From positions 62,001 through 126,000 of the forward strand of contig JAFXQK010000067.1 in the NCBI GenBank assembly GCA_017527205.1: a stretch of 64,000 nt of DNA. Direction: 5' to 3'. A model generated the notes under the pieces. That model searched no databases and had not been told where the DNA came from. It was given only the letters and a program-made list of their open reading frames with translations. Origin of the DNA: Lachnospiraceae bacterium (GTDB taxonomy: Bacteria; Bacillota; Clostridia; Lachnospirales; Lachnospiraceae). The translations under genes and the position numbers were made by a program. This document shows positions 24,092-30,676 of the stretch, piece after piece (within the stretch, counting starts at the first letter, position 1; every line of letters begins with the position of its first letter).

Positions 24092-24478
24092 CTAAGCCTC
24101 CAGAGCTTCCAGGTAATTCTTCATGGTATTGACCATGCCGTCAGAGATCTTGCCGTCCTGCTCGGCAAATGCCTCCAGCATGCAGCACATTGCCTCCTCT
24201 TCGGAAGATTCGCTCAGGATCTCACAAAGGGAATTTCTGAGCCATTCAGCATAGCTAACGGCCGTCTTGTAAATCTTCCCAAACAGTGCGTCTTCGCCTG
24301 CGACCTTGATCAGTCCCTTGTCGCTGAGCCCATCAAGCACCTTCTGAATTGCCTTCGGGCCAATCCAAGACTCCTCGCTTTTCCACAGGAAGTCTGCCTT
24401 GCGCAACCCCTTCCCCTCCATCCAGAAAACCTTCATTACGTCATACTCTCGATTTGACAAATACATCTTTTGTTTCAA
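24092..24478 (-). CDS. BlaI/MecI/CopY-family transcriptional regulator
   Basis: DNA-binding repressor of 128 aa. The N-terminal 75 residues fit the winged helix of penicillinase-repressor proteins (SNREYDVMKVFWMEGKGL, then IQKVLDGLSDKGLIKV). The C-terminal helical part matches their dimerisation arm. No BlaR/MecR sensor protease or beta-lactamase is adjacent, so control of resistance is not supported; the only partner is the 51-aa peptide gene. The start is taken as TTG at 24478 because GGAG is 8 nt upstream; an ATG at 24466 is the alternative. A TTACA-N4-TGTAA site upstream suggests self-repression. Confidence 0.82.
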   Translation of the reverse strand: MKQKMYLSNREYDVMKVFWMEGKGLRKADFLWKSEESWIGPKAIQKVLDGLSDKGLIKVAGEDALFGKIYKTAVSYAEWLRNSLCEILSESSEEEAMCCMLEAFAEQDGKISDGMVNTMKNYLEALEA

Positions 24479-24499
24479 TTTGACCTCTCCTCTTCTGCC

Positions 24500-24513
24500 T
24501 TACACGGCTGTAA
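24500..24513. promoter_or_regulatory. BlaI-type operator candidate
   Basis: TTACA-CGGC-TGTAA, with a further TGTAA directly after it. BlaI/MecI operators are built on TACA...TGTA. It lies between the promoter and the regulator's start, fitting autoregulation. Confidence 0.55.
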
Positions 24514-24546
24514 TGTAAACACCAGATTTTTCATGTCCAGTTTCCT

Positions 24547-24575
24547 AATTTATCATCTAATATAGTCCATGTCAA
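24547..24575 (-). promoter_or_regulatory. Promoter of the BlaI-like regulator
   Basis: Minus strand TTGACA (24570-24575), 17-nt spacer, TAAATT (24547-24552). Confidence 0.7.
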
Positions 24576-24656
24576 CTCTTTTTTTAATTTTTCATAGACA
24601 AATTTCGACAAAGCATCGCGCAGAGCCTGATCCATCTGGCACCTTCTAAGTATCTT

Positions 24657-24735
24657 GCGACTGGCAAATCCCTAAAATAAGGGCAGACGACCTTGGCATG
24701 CTGCCAAAATTGGCTCCCTGCCCCATGTTTATGAT
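24657..24735. repeat. Duplicated segment copy B, relic of a second peptide module
   Basis: 24657-24698 matches copy A (37/42). Directly beyond it, about 24711-24735 resembles the 51-aa peptide's coding sequence (GCCCCATG then TTATGATC). Together they look like a decayed duplicate of the 3' part of the peptide gene and its downstream DNA. Confidence 0.55.
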
Positions 24736-24768
24736 CCTAAACCTTTGAATTTCTTCAACAGATTTCAC

Positions 24769-24797
24769 TTGCATATAAGATGAGAGTATGCTATATT
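24769..24797 (+). promoter_or_regulatory. Plus-strand promoter of antisense RNA candidate
   Basis: TTGCAT (24769-24774), 17-nt spacer, TATATT (24792-24797). No plus-strand ORF follows; a strong terminator comes about 90 nt later. Confidence 0.55.
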
Positions 24798-24802
24798 TTG
24801 GT

Positions 24803-24898
24803 TAAAGGGGAAAGCCACAGAGGCGGCTACCCTTTATAGAAGATACCTAATTGCTTAGGCCGTCAACTACTCCGAATAGTTGGCGGCTATTTTTCTTT
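24803..24898 (+). ncRNA. Candidate antisense small RNA, type I antitoxin-like
   Basis: About 95 nt from promoter to terminator. 5' hairpin: AAAGGG...CCCTTT with inner AGCC/GGCT (about 24805-24836). Middle: CCTAA-TTGC-TTAGG. 3' terminator: CCGTCAACTA, 7-nt loop, TAGTTGGCGG, then CTATTTTTCTTTT. The octamer GGCGGCTA occurs twice, at 24822 and 24882. The RNA runs toward the 54-aa peptide gene and overlaps its 3' end and stop codon, the layout of convergent type I toxin-antitoxin pairs. Confidence 0.5.
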
Positions 24899-25051
24899 TC
24901 CCTTAACGATTGCATAAATCAATCCGATAAGGGCTACAATGAATATTCCAATAAGATGTTTGCAAGTTGTCATAGTTCTAGAAAGAATAGCGTTTATCTC
25001 ATTTTTCTCGGCAGTCGTAGGCTTTCTGTATTTTGGTCCGAACAATCCCAT
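24887..25051 (-). CDS. 54-aa membrane peptide, candidate type I toxin
   Basis: Small gene. ATG at 25051 with GAGGG 6 nt upstream (an overlapping ATG at 25057 is too close to the site). The peptide has a polar, basic N-terminus (FGPKYRKPTTAEKNE), one hydrophobic helix (about 31-48, LIGIFIVALIGLIYAIV) and a lysine tail KGKEK. This is the usual form of small membrane toxins and holin-like peptides. It lies 58 nt after the nuclease gene and could be the last gene of the riboswitch operon or have its own promoter (TTAGCA-17-CATAAT). A convergent RNA covers its 3' end. Confidence 0.6.
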   Translation of the reverse strand: MGLFGPKYRKPTTAEKNEINAILSRTMTTCKHLIGIFIVALIGLIYAIVKGKEK

Positions 25052-25109
25052 ATGCATCCCTCTAAATCCCTTTTTATCAGATTATGTATACTATCCTTCT
25101 TCCTGCTAA

Positions 25110-25904
25110 TTACTCTGCATGACTGTCTCCGGTTGCATAGTCAATCACGATTCCTGGTTGAATGTTATATACAAATACATTGAAGCATACGTTCTGTCCA
25201 TTATCATCAAGCGAGTAGGCTTCCATATGTACCCCTTTTGCCACTAGATCATCACCATCAAAGCAAGGTGTAACTCGATACAGCACTTTGCCATTGGTAC
25301 GCTCAATATAGATTGCAACCTGATTTTCGAATGGCAACATTCCCGTCACATTCATATAACGCGTTCCAGTAATCAAGTTGCATATGTTTGCATTTTCTCC
25401 AGCTAAAGAGTATGCGATCAAATGGCATCGATTGTATAAGTAGAGATCGTTGATAAGTTCAGGGTATTTTACCGTGTGCCATCCTGATGGTTTTACGCTT
25501 CCAATTGATTCCCTGGGTTCAGTAGGCATAAACTCCTTTGAAAGTACAGCCGTAGCAACGCCGCATCTTCCCAACTCGTCAAGTTCACTATAATGTTCAA
25601 AGCAAGGGTTGTTTTTATCTTCTTCCGTAAAAGCCGGCACATTATTGTCAATAATATAATATGCTTCCCCATCGTATTCAGGAATGCTTTCTAAATCCAA
25701 AGCCTTAAATAGCAACAGGTATGTCGGATAAGTCTCAGAATCACTTAAACCATCATTTTCACTTTCTGAAAAACCTGTTTCAACTTTTTGTCCATCTTTA
25801 AGCTGCCACTCCTCCGTTGGGCTTAAGCCAAATGACAGAATAAGATTTAAGACAAATATGTATATTAATTTTATTATCCCTATCTGACCTACCTTATTTG
25901 TCAT
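25110..25904 (-). CDS. Secreted DNA/RNA non-specific endonuclease
   Basis: Nuclease of the EndA/NucA-like beta-beta-alpha metal fold, 264 aa, with an N-terminal membrane helix or signal (about 7-30). The core reads WHTVKYPELI, LYNRCHLIAYSLAGENAN, NLITGTRYMN, GMLPFENQVA. The catalytic His is in NRCH, which replaces the DRGH of serratial-type enzymes; the same variant occurs in streptococcal-type and many Firmicutes nucleases. Expected to cut DNA and RNA outside the cell. Start ATG at 25904 (AGGTGA 6 nt upstream) is preferred to GTG 25913. It begins 28 nt after the cysteine-repeat lipoprotein and should be under the same riboswitch. Confidence 0.88.
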   Translation of the reverse strand: MTNKVGQIGIIKLIYIFVLNLILSFGLSPTEEWQLKDGQKVETGFSESENDGLSDSETYPTYLLLFKALDLESIPEYDGEAYYIIDNNVPAFTEEDKNNPCFEHYSELDELGRCGVATAVLSKEFMPTEPRESIGSVKPSGWHTVKYPELINDLYLYNRCHLIAYSLAGENANICNLITGTRYMNVTGMLPFENQVAIYIERTNGKVLYRVTPCFDGDDLVAKGVHMEAYSLDDNGQNVCFNVFVYNIQPGIVIDYATGDSHAE

Positions 25905-25932
25905 TATAATCACCTACCTTTAGGGTAGATCA

Positions 25933-27462
25933 TCACTTGTAGCATTTCCCACAGGGATCAAATCCCCGTTCTATGGCTTCTTCCTTTGTTACCTGTTCAG
26001 GATTCTTCATATTGCTACAAGTGGATTTCTTATGATATTTTGATCCGCTAATTGTTGGAATCCATACCAGCTCACCACTACCACTTGATCCGCCACTCGA
26101 GCCACTGCCGGATCCACCGCTCGATCTTGTCACCTCAGTTATGGTTTCACCACATCTTGTGCACTTTCCACTTGTGGTGGTATGACCAAGTGCCTTTACG
26201 GTCTTCGTTTTACGGCTGATTACTTTATGACAGACGGAACAATAAACAACTTCATCATATGAGCCTTTTTTCGTGCAAGTCGCGTCCTTTTCATTTTCTT
26301 TTACCGCTGCGCTCATAAAGTGCCCAAGAGCCTTTTCCGTCTTTGTTTTGCGGCTGATCTCTTTATGACAATCGGAGCAGTAGACGACCTCATCATATGA
26401 GCCTTTTTCCGTACAAGTCGCTTTTTTCTCATTCTCTTTTACGGCAGCACTATTTTTATGTCCAAGAGCTTTTTCCTTCTTTGCTTTGCGGCTAATCTCC
26501 TCACCGCAAACAGAGCAGTAGGCAACTTCGTCATATGATCCTTCTTCCGTACAAGTGGGTTTTATTTCATTTTCCCTTACCAGATCACCTAATTTGTGTC
26601 CTAGAGCTTTTTCAATCTTTGTCTCACGGCCAAGTTCTTCATGACAGACGATGCAATAGATAACCTCATCATGAGAACCATTCTGGGTACAGGTCAATTC
26701 AATTTCATTTTCTATTTCAGGTTCACCCGGATTATGTCCGAGAGGTTCTACGATGATTTCCTTTCGTTCAATCTCTTCACCGCAGCGGAAGCAATAGACT
26801 ACCTCGTCATACTTCCCATTTTCCGTACAAGTTGCCCCTTTTCTGTTTTCTTTTTCTGGTTCGCATAAATCATGACCGAGAGCATCCCCCTCCGTTAATC
26901 CACAGCGTCGGCAGATTTGGGGCTCAGTACACGTAGCTTCTTGCCAGTCATGACCAAGTGCAGGAAACTCTTTCCCACATCGTGTGCAAATTCCAAATTC
27001 TGTACATGAAAGGTTCAGAATTTCGTGCTCTAAGGTATTTCCCTCAGTATTACCGCAACGAGAGCAGGTCTTAGGTTCAAGGCACGTTGCCTCTTGCCAA
27101 TCATGGTTCAGGGGATCACCCTCAGTTATGCCACAACGAGAACAGGTTTGAGGTTCCGTGCAAGTGGCGTTTTCCCAAGTATGGCCCAGGGCTTCTCCCA
27201 TAGTTTCACCGCACTGAGAACAGGTTTTAGGATTCACACATGTGGCATCTTTCCAGTCATGAGTATGCGCTACCTCTTTCACTTCATCATATGTCCTATA
27301 TGTTTCAGTGTAATCTACCTCTTTTAATTCTTGAGTATCTCCGCAGCCTGATAGAATGGAGCCTATGATCATAATAACTGAAATTATATATACTAAGGAC
27401 AATCTGTCACTTGTTCTTGCCATCCCTTTTTTGCTATTTCTTTCGGTTGAAGATGTATACAT
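25933..27462 (-). CDS. Cysteine-repeat lipoprotein
   Basis: Surface lipoprotein of about 509 aa. Lipobox LSGC after a hydrophobic stretch (IISVIMIIGSI). Then five short repeats (about 27 aa; HxWxxATCxxPxTCSRCGxTxG) and five long ones (about 46 aa; core GSYDEVVYCSxCxxEISRKxK..KALGH), each with CxxC pairs and conserved His that could bind zinc. A Ser/Gly linker precedes a C-terminal motif SGSKYHKKSTCSNM...GFDPCGKCYK, which is also found at the ends of secreted nucleases. The ATG at 27462 has AAAGGGGG 7 nt upstream; the frame is open to 27501. First gene after a c-di-GMP-I riboswitch and before the nuclease. Function unknown. Confidence 0.85.
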   Translation of the reverse strand: MYTSSTERNSKKGMARTSDRLSLVYIISVIMIIGSILSGCGDTQELKEVDYTETYRTYDEVKEVAHTHDWKDATCVNPKTCSQCGETMGEALGHTWENATCTEPQTCSRCGITEGDPLNHDWQEATCLEPKTCSRCGNTEGNTLEHEILNLSCTEFGICTRCGKEFPALGHDWQEATCTEPQICRRCGLTEGDALGHDLCEPEKENRKGATCTENGKYDEVVYCFRCGEEIERKEIIVEPLGHNPGEPEIENEIELTCTQNGSHDEVIYCIVCHEELGRETKIEKALGHKLGDLVRENEIKPTCTEEGSYDEVAYCSVCGEEISRKAKKEKALGHKNSAAVKENEKKATCTEKGSYDEVVYCSDCHKEISRKTKTEKALGHFMSAAVKENEKDATCTKKGSYDEVVYCSVCHKVISRKTKTVKALGHTTTSGKCTRCGETITEVTRSSGGSGSGSSGGSSGSGELVWIPTISGSKYHKKSTCSNMKNPEQVTKEEAIERGFDPCGKCYK

Positions 27463-27592
27463 CAAGCTTCCCCCTTTCTCACAAGAAGAGTTTTGGTTCA
27501 CAGATCCTAATTATTTATCTTATTATCTTTTTTTTCTCTAGTTCTTATACTTTCCGGATATGATCCTACCATCATTTTTCCCTCCGGTGAAA

Positions 27593-27621
27593 CAAAAAAG
27601 CATTACCTGAACGGCAATGCT
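27593..27621 (-). terminator. Expression-platform terminator of the c-di-GMP riboswitch
   Basis: Minus strand: AGCATTGCC, GTTCA loop, GGTAATGCT, then TTTTTTG. It begins only about 6 nt after the aptamer's 3' side and about 130 nt before the lipoprotein start. Confidence 0.85.
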
Positions 27622-27699
27622 AACAACAGTTGCAGCTGACTACCATTTTACAGGTTCTAGAGCTTTGCGTCACAGCCTTTCGACTGTTTTGCCATATTT
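27622..27699 (-). promoter_or_regulatory. c-di-GMP-I (GEMM-I) riboswitch aptamer
   Basis: Minus strand reads GGCAAAACAG, TCGAAAGG tetraloop hairpin, CTGT, the signature GACGCAAAGC (27662-27671), then CTAGAACC, and ATGGTAGTCAGCTGC on the 3' side. These are the conserved parts of the class I c-di-GMP aptamer: GNRA loop, GACGCAAAGC joining strand, and GGTAG-CxG 3' strand. A consensus promoter lies directly upstream and a terminator directly downstream, so c-di-GMP should decide read-through into the lipoprotein/nuclease genes. Confidence 0.92.
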
Positions 27700-27709
27700 G
27701 TTTACTAAA

Positions 27710-27738
27710 ATTATACACGGATAACCGTGAATTGTCAA
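27710..27738 (-). promoter_or_regulatory. Promoter of the riboswitch operon
   Basis: Minus strand TTGACA (27733-27738), 17-nt spacer, TATAAT (27710-27715): a perfect consensus. Start expected near 27703, just before the aptamer. The rest of 27740-27950 shows no gene. Confidence 0.9.
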
Positions 27739-27953
27739 TGTAATGTTGTGCATGAAGAGAATTTGTCTGTATTCTCACTTTGACATGGTTCTAAATCATA
27801 CTAAAGATGCGAATACAACATAAGAATGGCACATGACAGACTATTTTTTTGACTAACATTTTCACTAACATTTAATCAATAAAAGAGGGATTTTGCTAAT
27901 TCCAGATAAAGACAGATAAAGGAAAAGATTGCTCACGAACCCTTATAGGATAA

Positions 27954-27991
27954 AGAAAAAAGGCTTTTCATGATTTCTCATGGAAAGCCTT
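27954..27991 (-). terminator. Terminator of the tRNA-Leu transcript
   Basis: Minus strand AAGGCTTTCCATGA, GAAA loop, TCATGAAAAGCCTT, followed by TTTTT. It starts about 10 nt after the tRNA. Confidence 0.9.
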
Positions 27992-28000
27992 AATATGTAC

Positions 28001-28084
28001 TGCGGAAGATGGGACTTGAACCCACACGGTGTAACCACCACAAGATCCTTAGTCTTGCTCGTCTGCCAGTTCCGACACTTCCGC
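28001..28084 (-). tRNA. tRNA-Leu, anticodon AAG
   Basis: 84-nt class II tRNA. Acceptor GCGGAAG/CTTCCGC with discriminator A; anticodon stem CAAGA/TCTTG around loop CTAAGGA, which gives anticodon AAG; long variable arm TGGTG-GTTA-CACC; T arm with GTTCAAGTC. CCA is not encoded. Single-gene transcript: promoter TTGACA-17-TAATAT upstream and terminator downstream. A34 in a leucine tRNA would need conversion to inosine to read CUC as well as CUU. Confidence 0.95.
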
Positions 28085-28105
28085 TCAGCGCACCGCGCAA
28101 ATAGT

Positions 28106-28134
28106 ATATTAGCATCCTGAGCATAGAATGTCAA
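28106..28134 (-). promoter_or_regulatory. Promoter of tRNA-Leu
   Basis: Minus strand TTGACA (28129-28134), 17-nt spacer, TAATAT (28106-28111), about 22 nt before the tRNA. Confidence 0.8.
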
Positions 28135-28162
28135 GACTTTTTTTAATCTATTTGAAATTTTC

Positions 28163-29158
28163 TTATATACTCCCAATCTTCGCTTTATTCTTCTCGATCC
28201 AATCCTGTAACTGGGGAATTGTCATCCAATCCGTATTGTTATCCGAGGTATAGCAGAAGCCCTCAGGCACTCTCTTTCCTCCCTTGATCATGGCATCAAA
28301 GGGACCCCAATTGCAGATCTGAGGCAAAATCTTAAAGTGTTCCGGATACTCATAGGTAAAATGGGAATCCTCCACTCCGATCATTTGCTCATGCAGCTTC
28401 TCGCCAGGGCGAATTCCGACCTCTACCTGCTCCGCATTCGCATCCACGGCGCGTGCAATGTCACAGATGTTCATGGAAGGAATCTTTTTTACATAAATCT
28501 CTCCACCCTCCATGTCATTAAATGCATGCCAAACAAGCTCTACGCCCTGCTCCAGAGAAATCATGAATCTCGTCATTCTCTTATCCGTAATGGTCAGCTT
28601 CCCCTTCTGCGCCTGCTCCATGAACAGCGGTATGACAGAGCCACGGGAACCCATAACGTTGCCATATCTCACGACTGCAAACTTCGTCTTTCCGCCGGTA
28701 TAGGAATTACCCGCAATAAACAATTTATCCGAGCAAAGCTTAGTCGCACCATACAGATTCACGGGAGAGCTTGCCTTATCCGTTGAAAGAGCCACCAATC
28801 TCTTAACGCCCGTGTCAATGCAAGCATCAATCAGGTTCATTGCGCCATTGACGTTTGTCTTAATGCATTCAAAGGGATTATACTCAGCCGTAGGAACAAT
28901 CTTTGTTGCTGCCGCATGTACGACATAATCTACGCCATTCAGCGCCCTGTAGAGTCTCTCTTTATCTCTTACGTCACCGATGAAGAAACGAACCCTCTTG
29001 TCGCCCTCAAACTTCTTAGCCATGTTCCACTGCTTCATTTCATCGCGAGAATAAATGATCAATTTCTTGGGATTATATTTTGCAAGGGTCATTGGAACAA
29101 AGGTATTTCCGAACGAGCCCGTACCGCCAGTGATCAAAATAGTAGAATTTGTAAGCAT
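28163..29158 (-). CDS. pseB: UDP-GlcNAc 4,6-dehydratase (5-inverting), PseB-like
   Basis: Soluble short-chain dehydrogenase of 331 aa. It dehydrates and 5-epimerises UDP-GlcNAc, first step to pseudaminic acid or related 2,6-dideoxy sugars. Motifs: GGTGSFGNTFV at the N-terminus, HAAATKIVPTAEYNPFE, STDKASSPVNLYGATK (catalytic Asp/Lys and YxxxK), and RPGEKLHEQMI. The sequence lacks the membrane part of WbpM-type enzymes. ATG at 29158 has GGAGG about 8 nt upstream; the longer frame to 29173 lacks this. The next pathway genes (pseC etc.) are not in the window, so the final sugar is unknown. Confidence 0.9.
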   Translation of the reverse strand: MLTNSTILITGGTGSFGNTFVPMTLAKYNPKKLIIYSRDEMKQWNMAKKFEGDKRVRFFIGDVRDKERLYRALNGVDYVVHAAATKIVPTAEYNPFECIKTNVNGAMNLIDACIDTGVKRLVALSTDKASSPVNLYGATKLCSDKLFIAGNSYTGGKTKFAVVRYGNVMGSRGSVIPLFMEQAQKGKLTITDKRMTRFMISLEQGVELVWHAFNDMEGGEIYVKKIPSMNICDIARAVDANAEQVEVGIRPGEKLHEQMIGVEDSHFTYEYPEHFKILPQICNWGPFDAMIKGGKRVPEGFCYTSDNNTDWMTIPQLQDWIEKNKAKIGSI

Positions 29159-29242
29159 GGTGCCTTCCTCCAAACAGTAATCAATACAGATTCTATTTTA
29201 TGACCAAGTGGTAAGATTGTCAAATACATTCTCTTACCTAGC

Positions 29243-29851
29243 CTAAATGACTCCCTCGCAGATAGTCTTCTCGCCAACCGTCTTCCATTGCACGCCCGTC
29301 ACTTTATAGTCATGAAAGTCAAAGCTCAGCATATATCCGATTTTCAGCCCATAATGATCCAGATATTCCCTCATCTGTTTCAGCATATCCGCATACCATT
29401 CGCGGTGCCAGATCTTCAGTTCGATGATATACTGCTGTCCCAGATAATCAATGATGACATCCATGCGGTTCTCATTCCTTGTCTGTTCATCTATGGTTAC
29501 GCTTCCCCGTCCATCCACAATCGGTGTCAAAAACCGCAGAAACAGCTCCCTTCCATCCTCCGCTGGGAACGCCTGCGTCAGCGATCCATAGGTCTGATCA
29601 TAAAGCCTCATAAAGGATTCCATAAGAGACCGCATGTTTAGCTTACCCGCCTCATAACAAGAATCCCTTTTCATCTCTCCCTTATATGAAAACGGATCCA
29701 CCGCCGTCTCCTCTGCATCCGTCTCTTCTATGTTCGTCTCTTCTACGCTCGCCTCTTCTATGCTTGCCTCTTCTATGCTTGCCTCTTCTATGCTTGCCTC
29801 TTCCACGCTCGCCTTACTCAACTGCTTTCCTATTAGGTTCATTTCTTCCAT
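29243..29851 (-). CDS. Stand-alone PD-(D/E)XK domain, remnant of an AAA ATPase
   Basis: A 202-aa protein equal to the C-terminal nuclease-like half (DUF1703-type) of the large AAA-ATPase/PD-(D/E)XK proteins common in Lachnospiraceae. Core: ENRMDVIIDYLGQQYIIELKIW (D...ExK) and YGLKIGYMLSFDF. The ATPase half is missing. In its place is a low-complexity N-terminus of EEASI repeats made by a 15-bp tandem array. Either a truncated remnant that gained a start codon or a small independent protein. No confident ribosome site is seen. The 360-nt gap to the next gene holds only that gene's promoter and leader. Confidence 0.6.
   Translation of the reverse strand: MEEMNLIGKQLSKASVEEASIEEASIEEASIEEASVEETNIEETDAEETAVDPFSYKGEMKRDSCYEAGKLNMRSLMESFMRLYDQTYGSLTQAFPAEDGRELFLRFLTPIVDGRGSVTIDEQTRNENRMDVIIDYLGQQYIIELKIWHREWYADMLKQMREYLDHYGLKIGYMLSFDFHDYKVTGVQWKTVGEKTICEGVI
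29721..29810. repeat. Six 15-bp in-frame repeats
   Basis: Unit like GCCTCTTCTATGCTT, six copies, coding for EEASI-type pentapeptides at the N-terminus of the PD-(D/E)XK protein. Confidence 0.9.
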
Positions 29852-30031
29852 CCAGCCCTTTCCTATTGATTATGTCCAAATTTTTTCTGCCTTCAGTTTT
29901 TATGGATCACATGCACCATCTTTTCTTCCATGCCTGATAAGTTCCAGTTTCCAATCATATCAGATACCGTTATGTTTGTCAACATAATATTTGCATGCAA
30001 AAATAGTATCGTTTTTTGACATGAGTTGCAC

Positions 30032-30061
30032 TTGGAGAACGCTTGTCTCCCGTGTTATAAT
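30032..30061 (+). promoter_or_regulatory. Promoter of the VOC gene
   Basis: TTGGAG (30032-30037), 18-nt spacer, TATAAT (30056-30061) with an extended TGT before it. The 145-nt leader carries the decamer AAGAACGCTA three times (30096, 30138, 30166) without a recognised RNA motif. Confidence 0.6.
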
Positions 30062-30211
30062 CTCGAATGTTTGAAGCAAGTGGATCTGCGAAAGAAAGAA
30101 CGCTAAGTCGGGAAAACTAAAGCAGGAAAGTCGAGGCAAGAACGCTATGGCAAAAAAAAGAATGTAAGAACGCTAAGATAACAAAAAACACGAAAGAAAC
30201 GGAGAAACAAC

Positions 30212-30568
30212 ATGATTCAAGGATTAAGCCAATTATATTTTTTAGTACAAACGGATGCTACCATAGACTTCTATCGTGGCCTAGGATTTCAGGAAATTGC
30301 GAGAAAAAGAAACATTTACGACCAAACGATCACCATGGAGGGCTATGGATTGAAGCTTATTTTCTATGTAAATAAGCTGCGTCCCAAGCATGACCTGCAT
30401 CCCGAGCATGTCGGAATTCGGTATTTTACCCTTCAGGTAGATCATATTGAGGAGTTCGCGGAAAAGTTCGGCGTGCCCGTTCTTGATGAAATGAACGGCG
30501 ATAAGATTTGCCTGCTGGAGGATCCGGAACGGATGCGCATCGAGCTCCGCGAGCCAAGGGCTGTATGA
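30212..30568 (+). CDS. VOC-family (glyoxalase/dioxygenase fold) protein
   Basis: Small metalloenzyme-fold protein of 118 aa with one vicinal-oxygen-chelate domain: QTDATIDFYRGLGFQEIA strand-helix opening and RYFTLQVDHIEEFAEKFG, ending LLEDPERMRIELREP with the usual Glu. Such proteins include glyoxalase I, fosfomycin-resistance enzymes and epimerases; the reaction cannot be assigned. It is one of only four plus-strand genes. Ribosome site GGAG 9 nt upstream. Confidence 0.8.
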   Translation: MIQGLSQLYFLVQTDATIDFYRGLGFQEIARKRNIYDQTITMEGYGLKLIFYVNKLRPKHDLHPEHVGIRYFTLQVDHIEEFAEKFGVPVLDEMNGDKICLLEDPERMRIELREPRAV

Positions 30569-30656
30569 CAATGCATCAGCCAGTGACAATGCATCAGCCA
30601 GTAACAATGTATCAAACAGTAACAATGTATCTGCCAGTAACAATGTATTAGCTGAT
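30567..30656. repeat. 18-bp tandem array at the VOC 3' end
   Basis: Five copies (30567, 30585, 30603, 30621, 30639), core ACAATG(C/T)ATC, starting at the VOC stop codon and ending 20 nt before the convergent spermidine-synthase-like gene. No terminator seen between them. Confidence 0.9.
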
Positions 30657-30676
30657 ACAATCGTCATAACCGTTAG

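Noticed and set aside
24092..24478. Beta-lactam resistance operon
   Set aside because: The BlaI/MecI-like regulator has no BlaR/MecR sensor or beta-lactamase beside it.
29686..29987. Plus-strand Ser/Leu-rich ORFs over the PD-(D/E)XK gene
   Set aside because: Shadow of the 15-bp array on the opposite strand.
22050..30000. Prophage or integrative element
   Set aside because: No integrase, terminase, structural or relaxase genes are present, and the tRNA-Leu shows no repeated 3' end nearby.
30281..30667. Minus-strand 128-codon ORF with TLLLADAL repeats
   Set aside because: Shadow of the VOC gene and the 18-bp array; no ribosome site.
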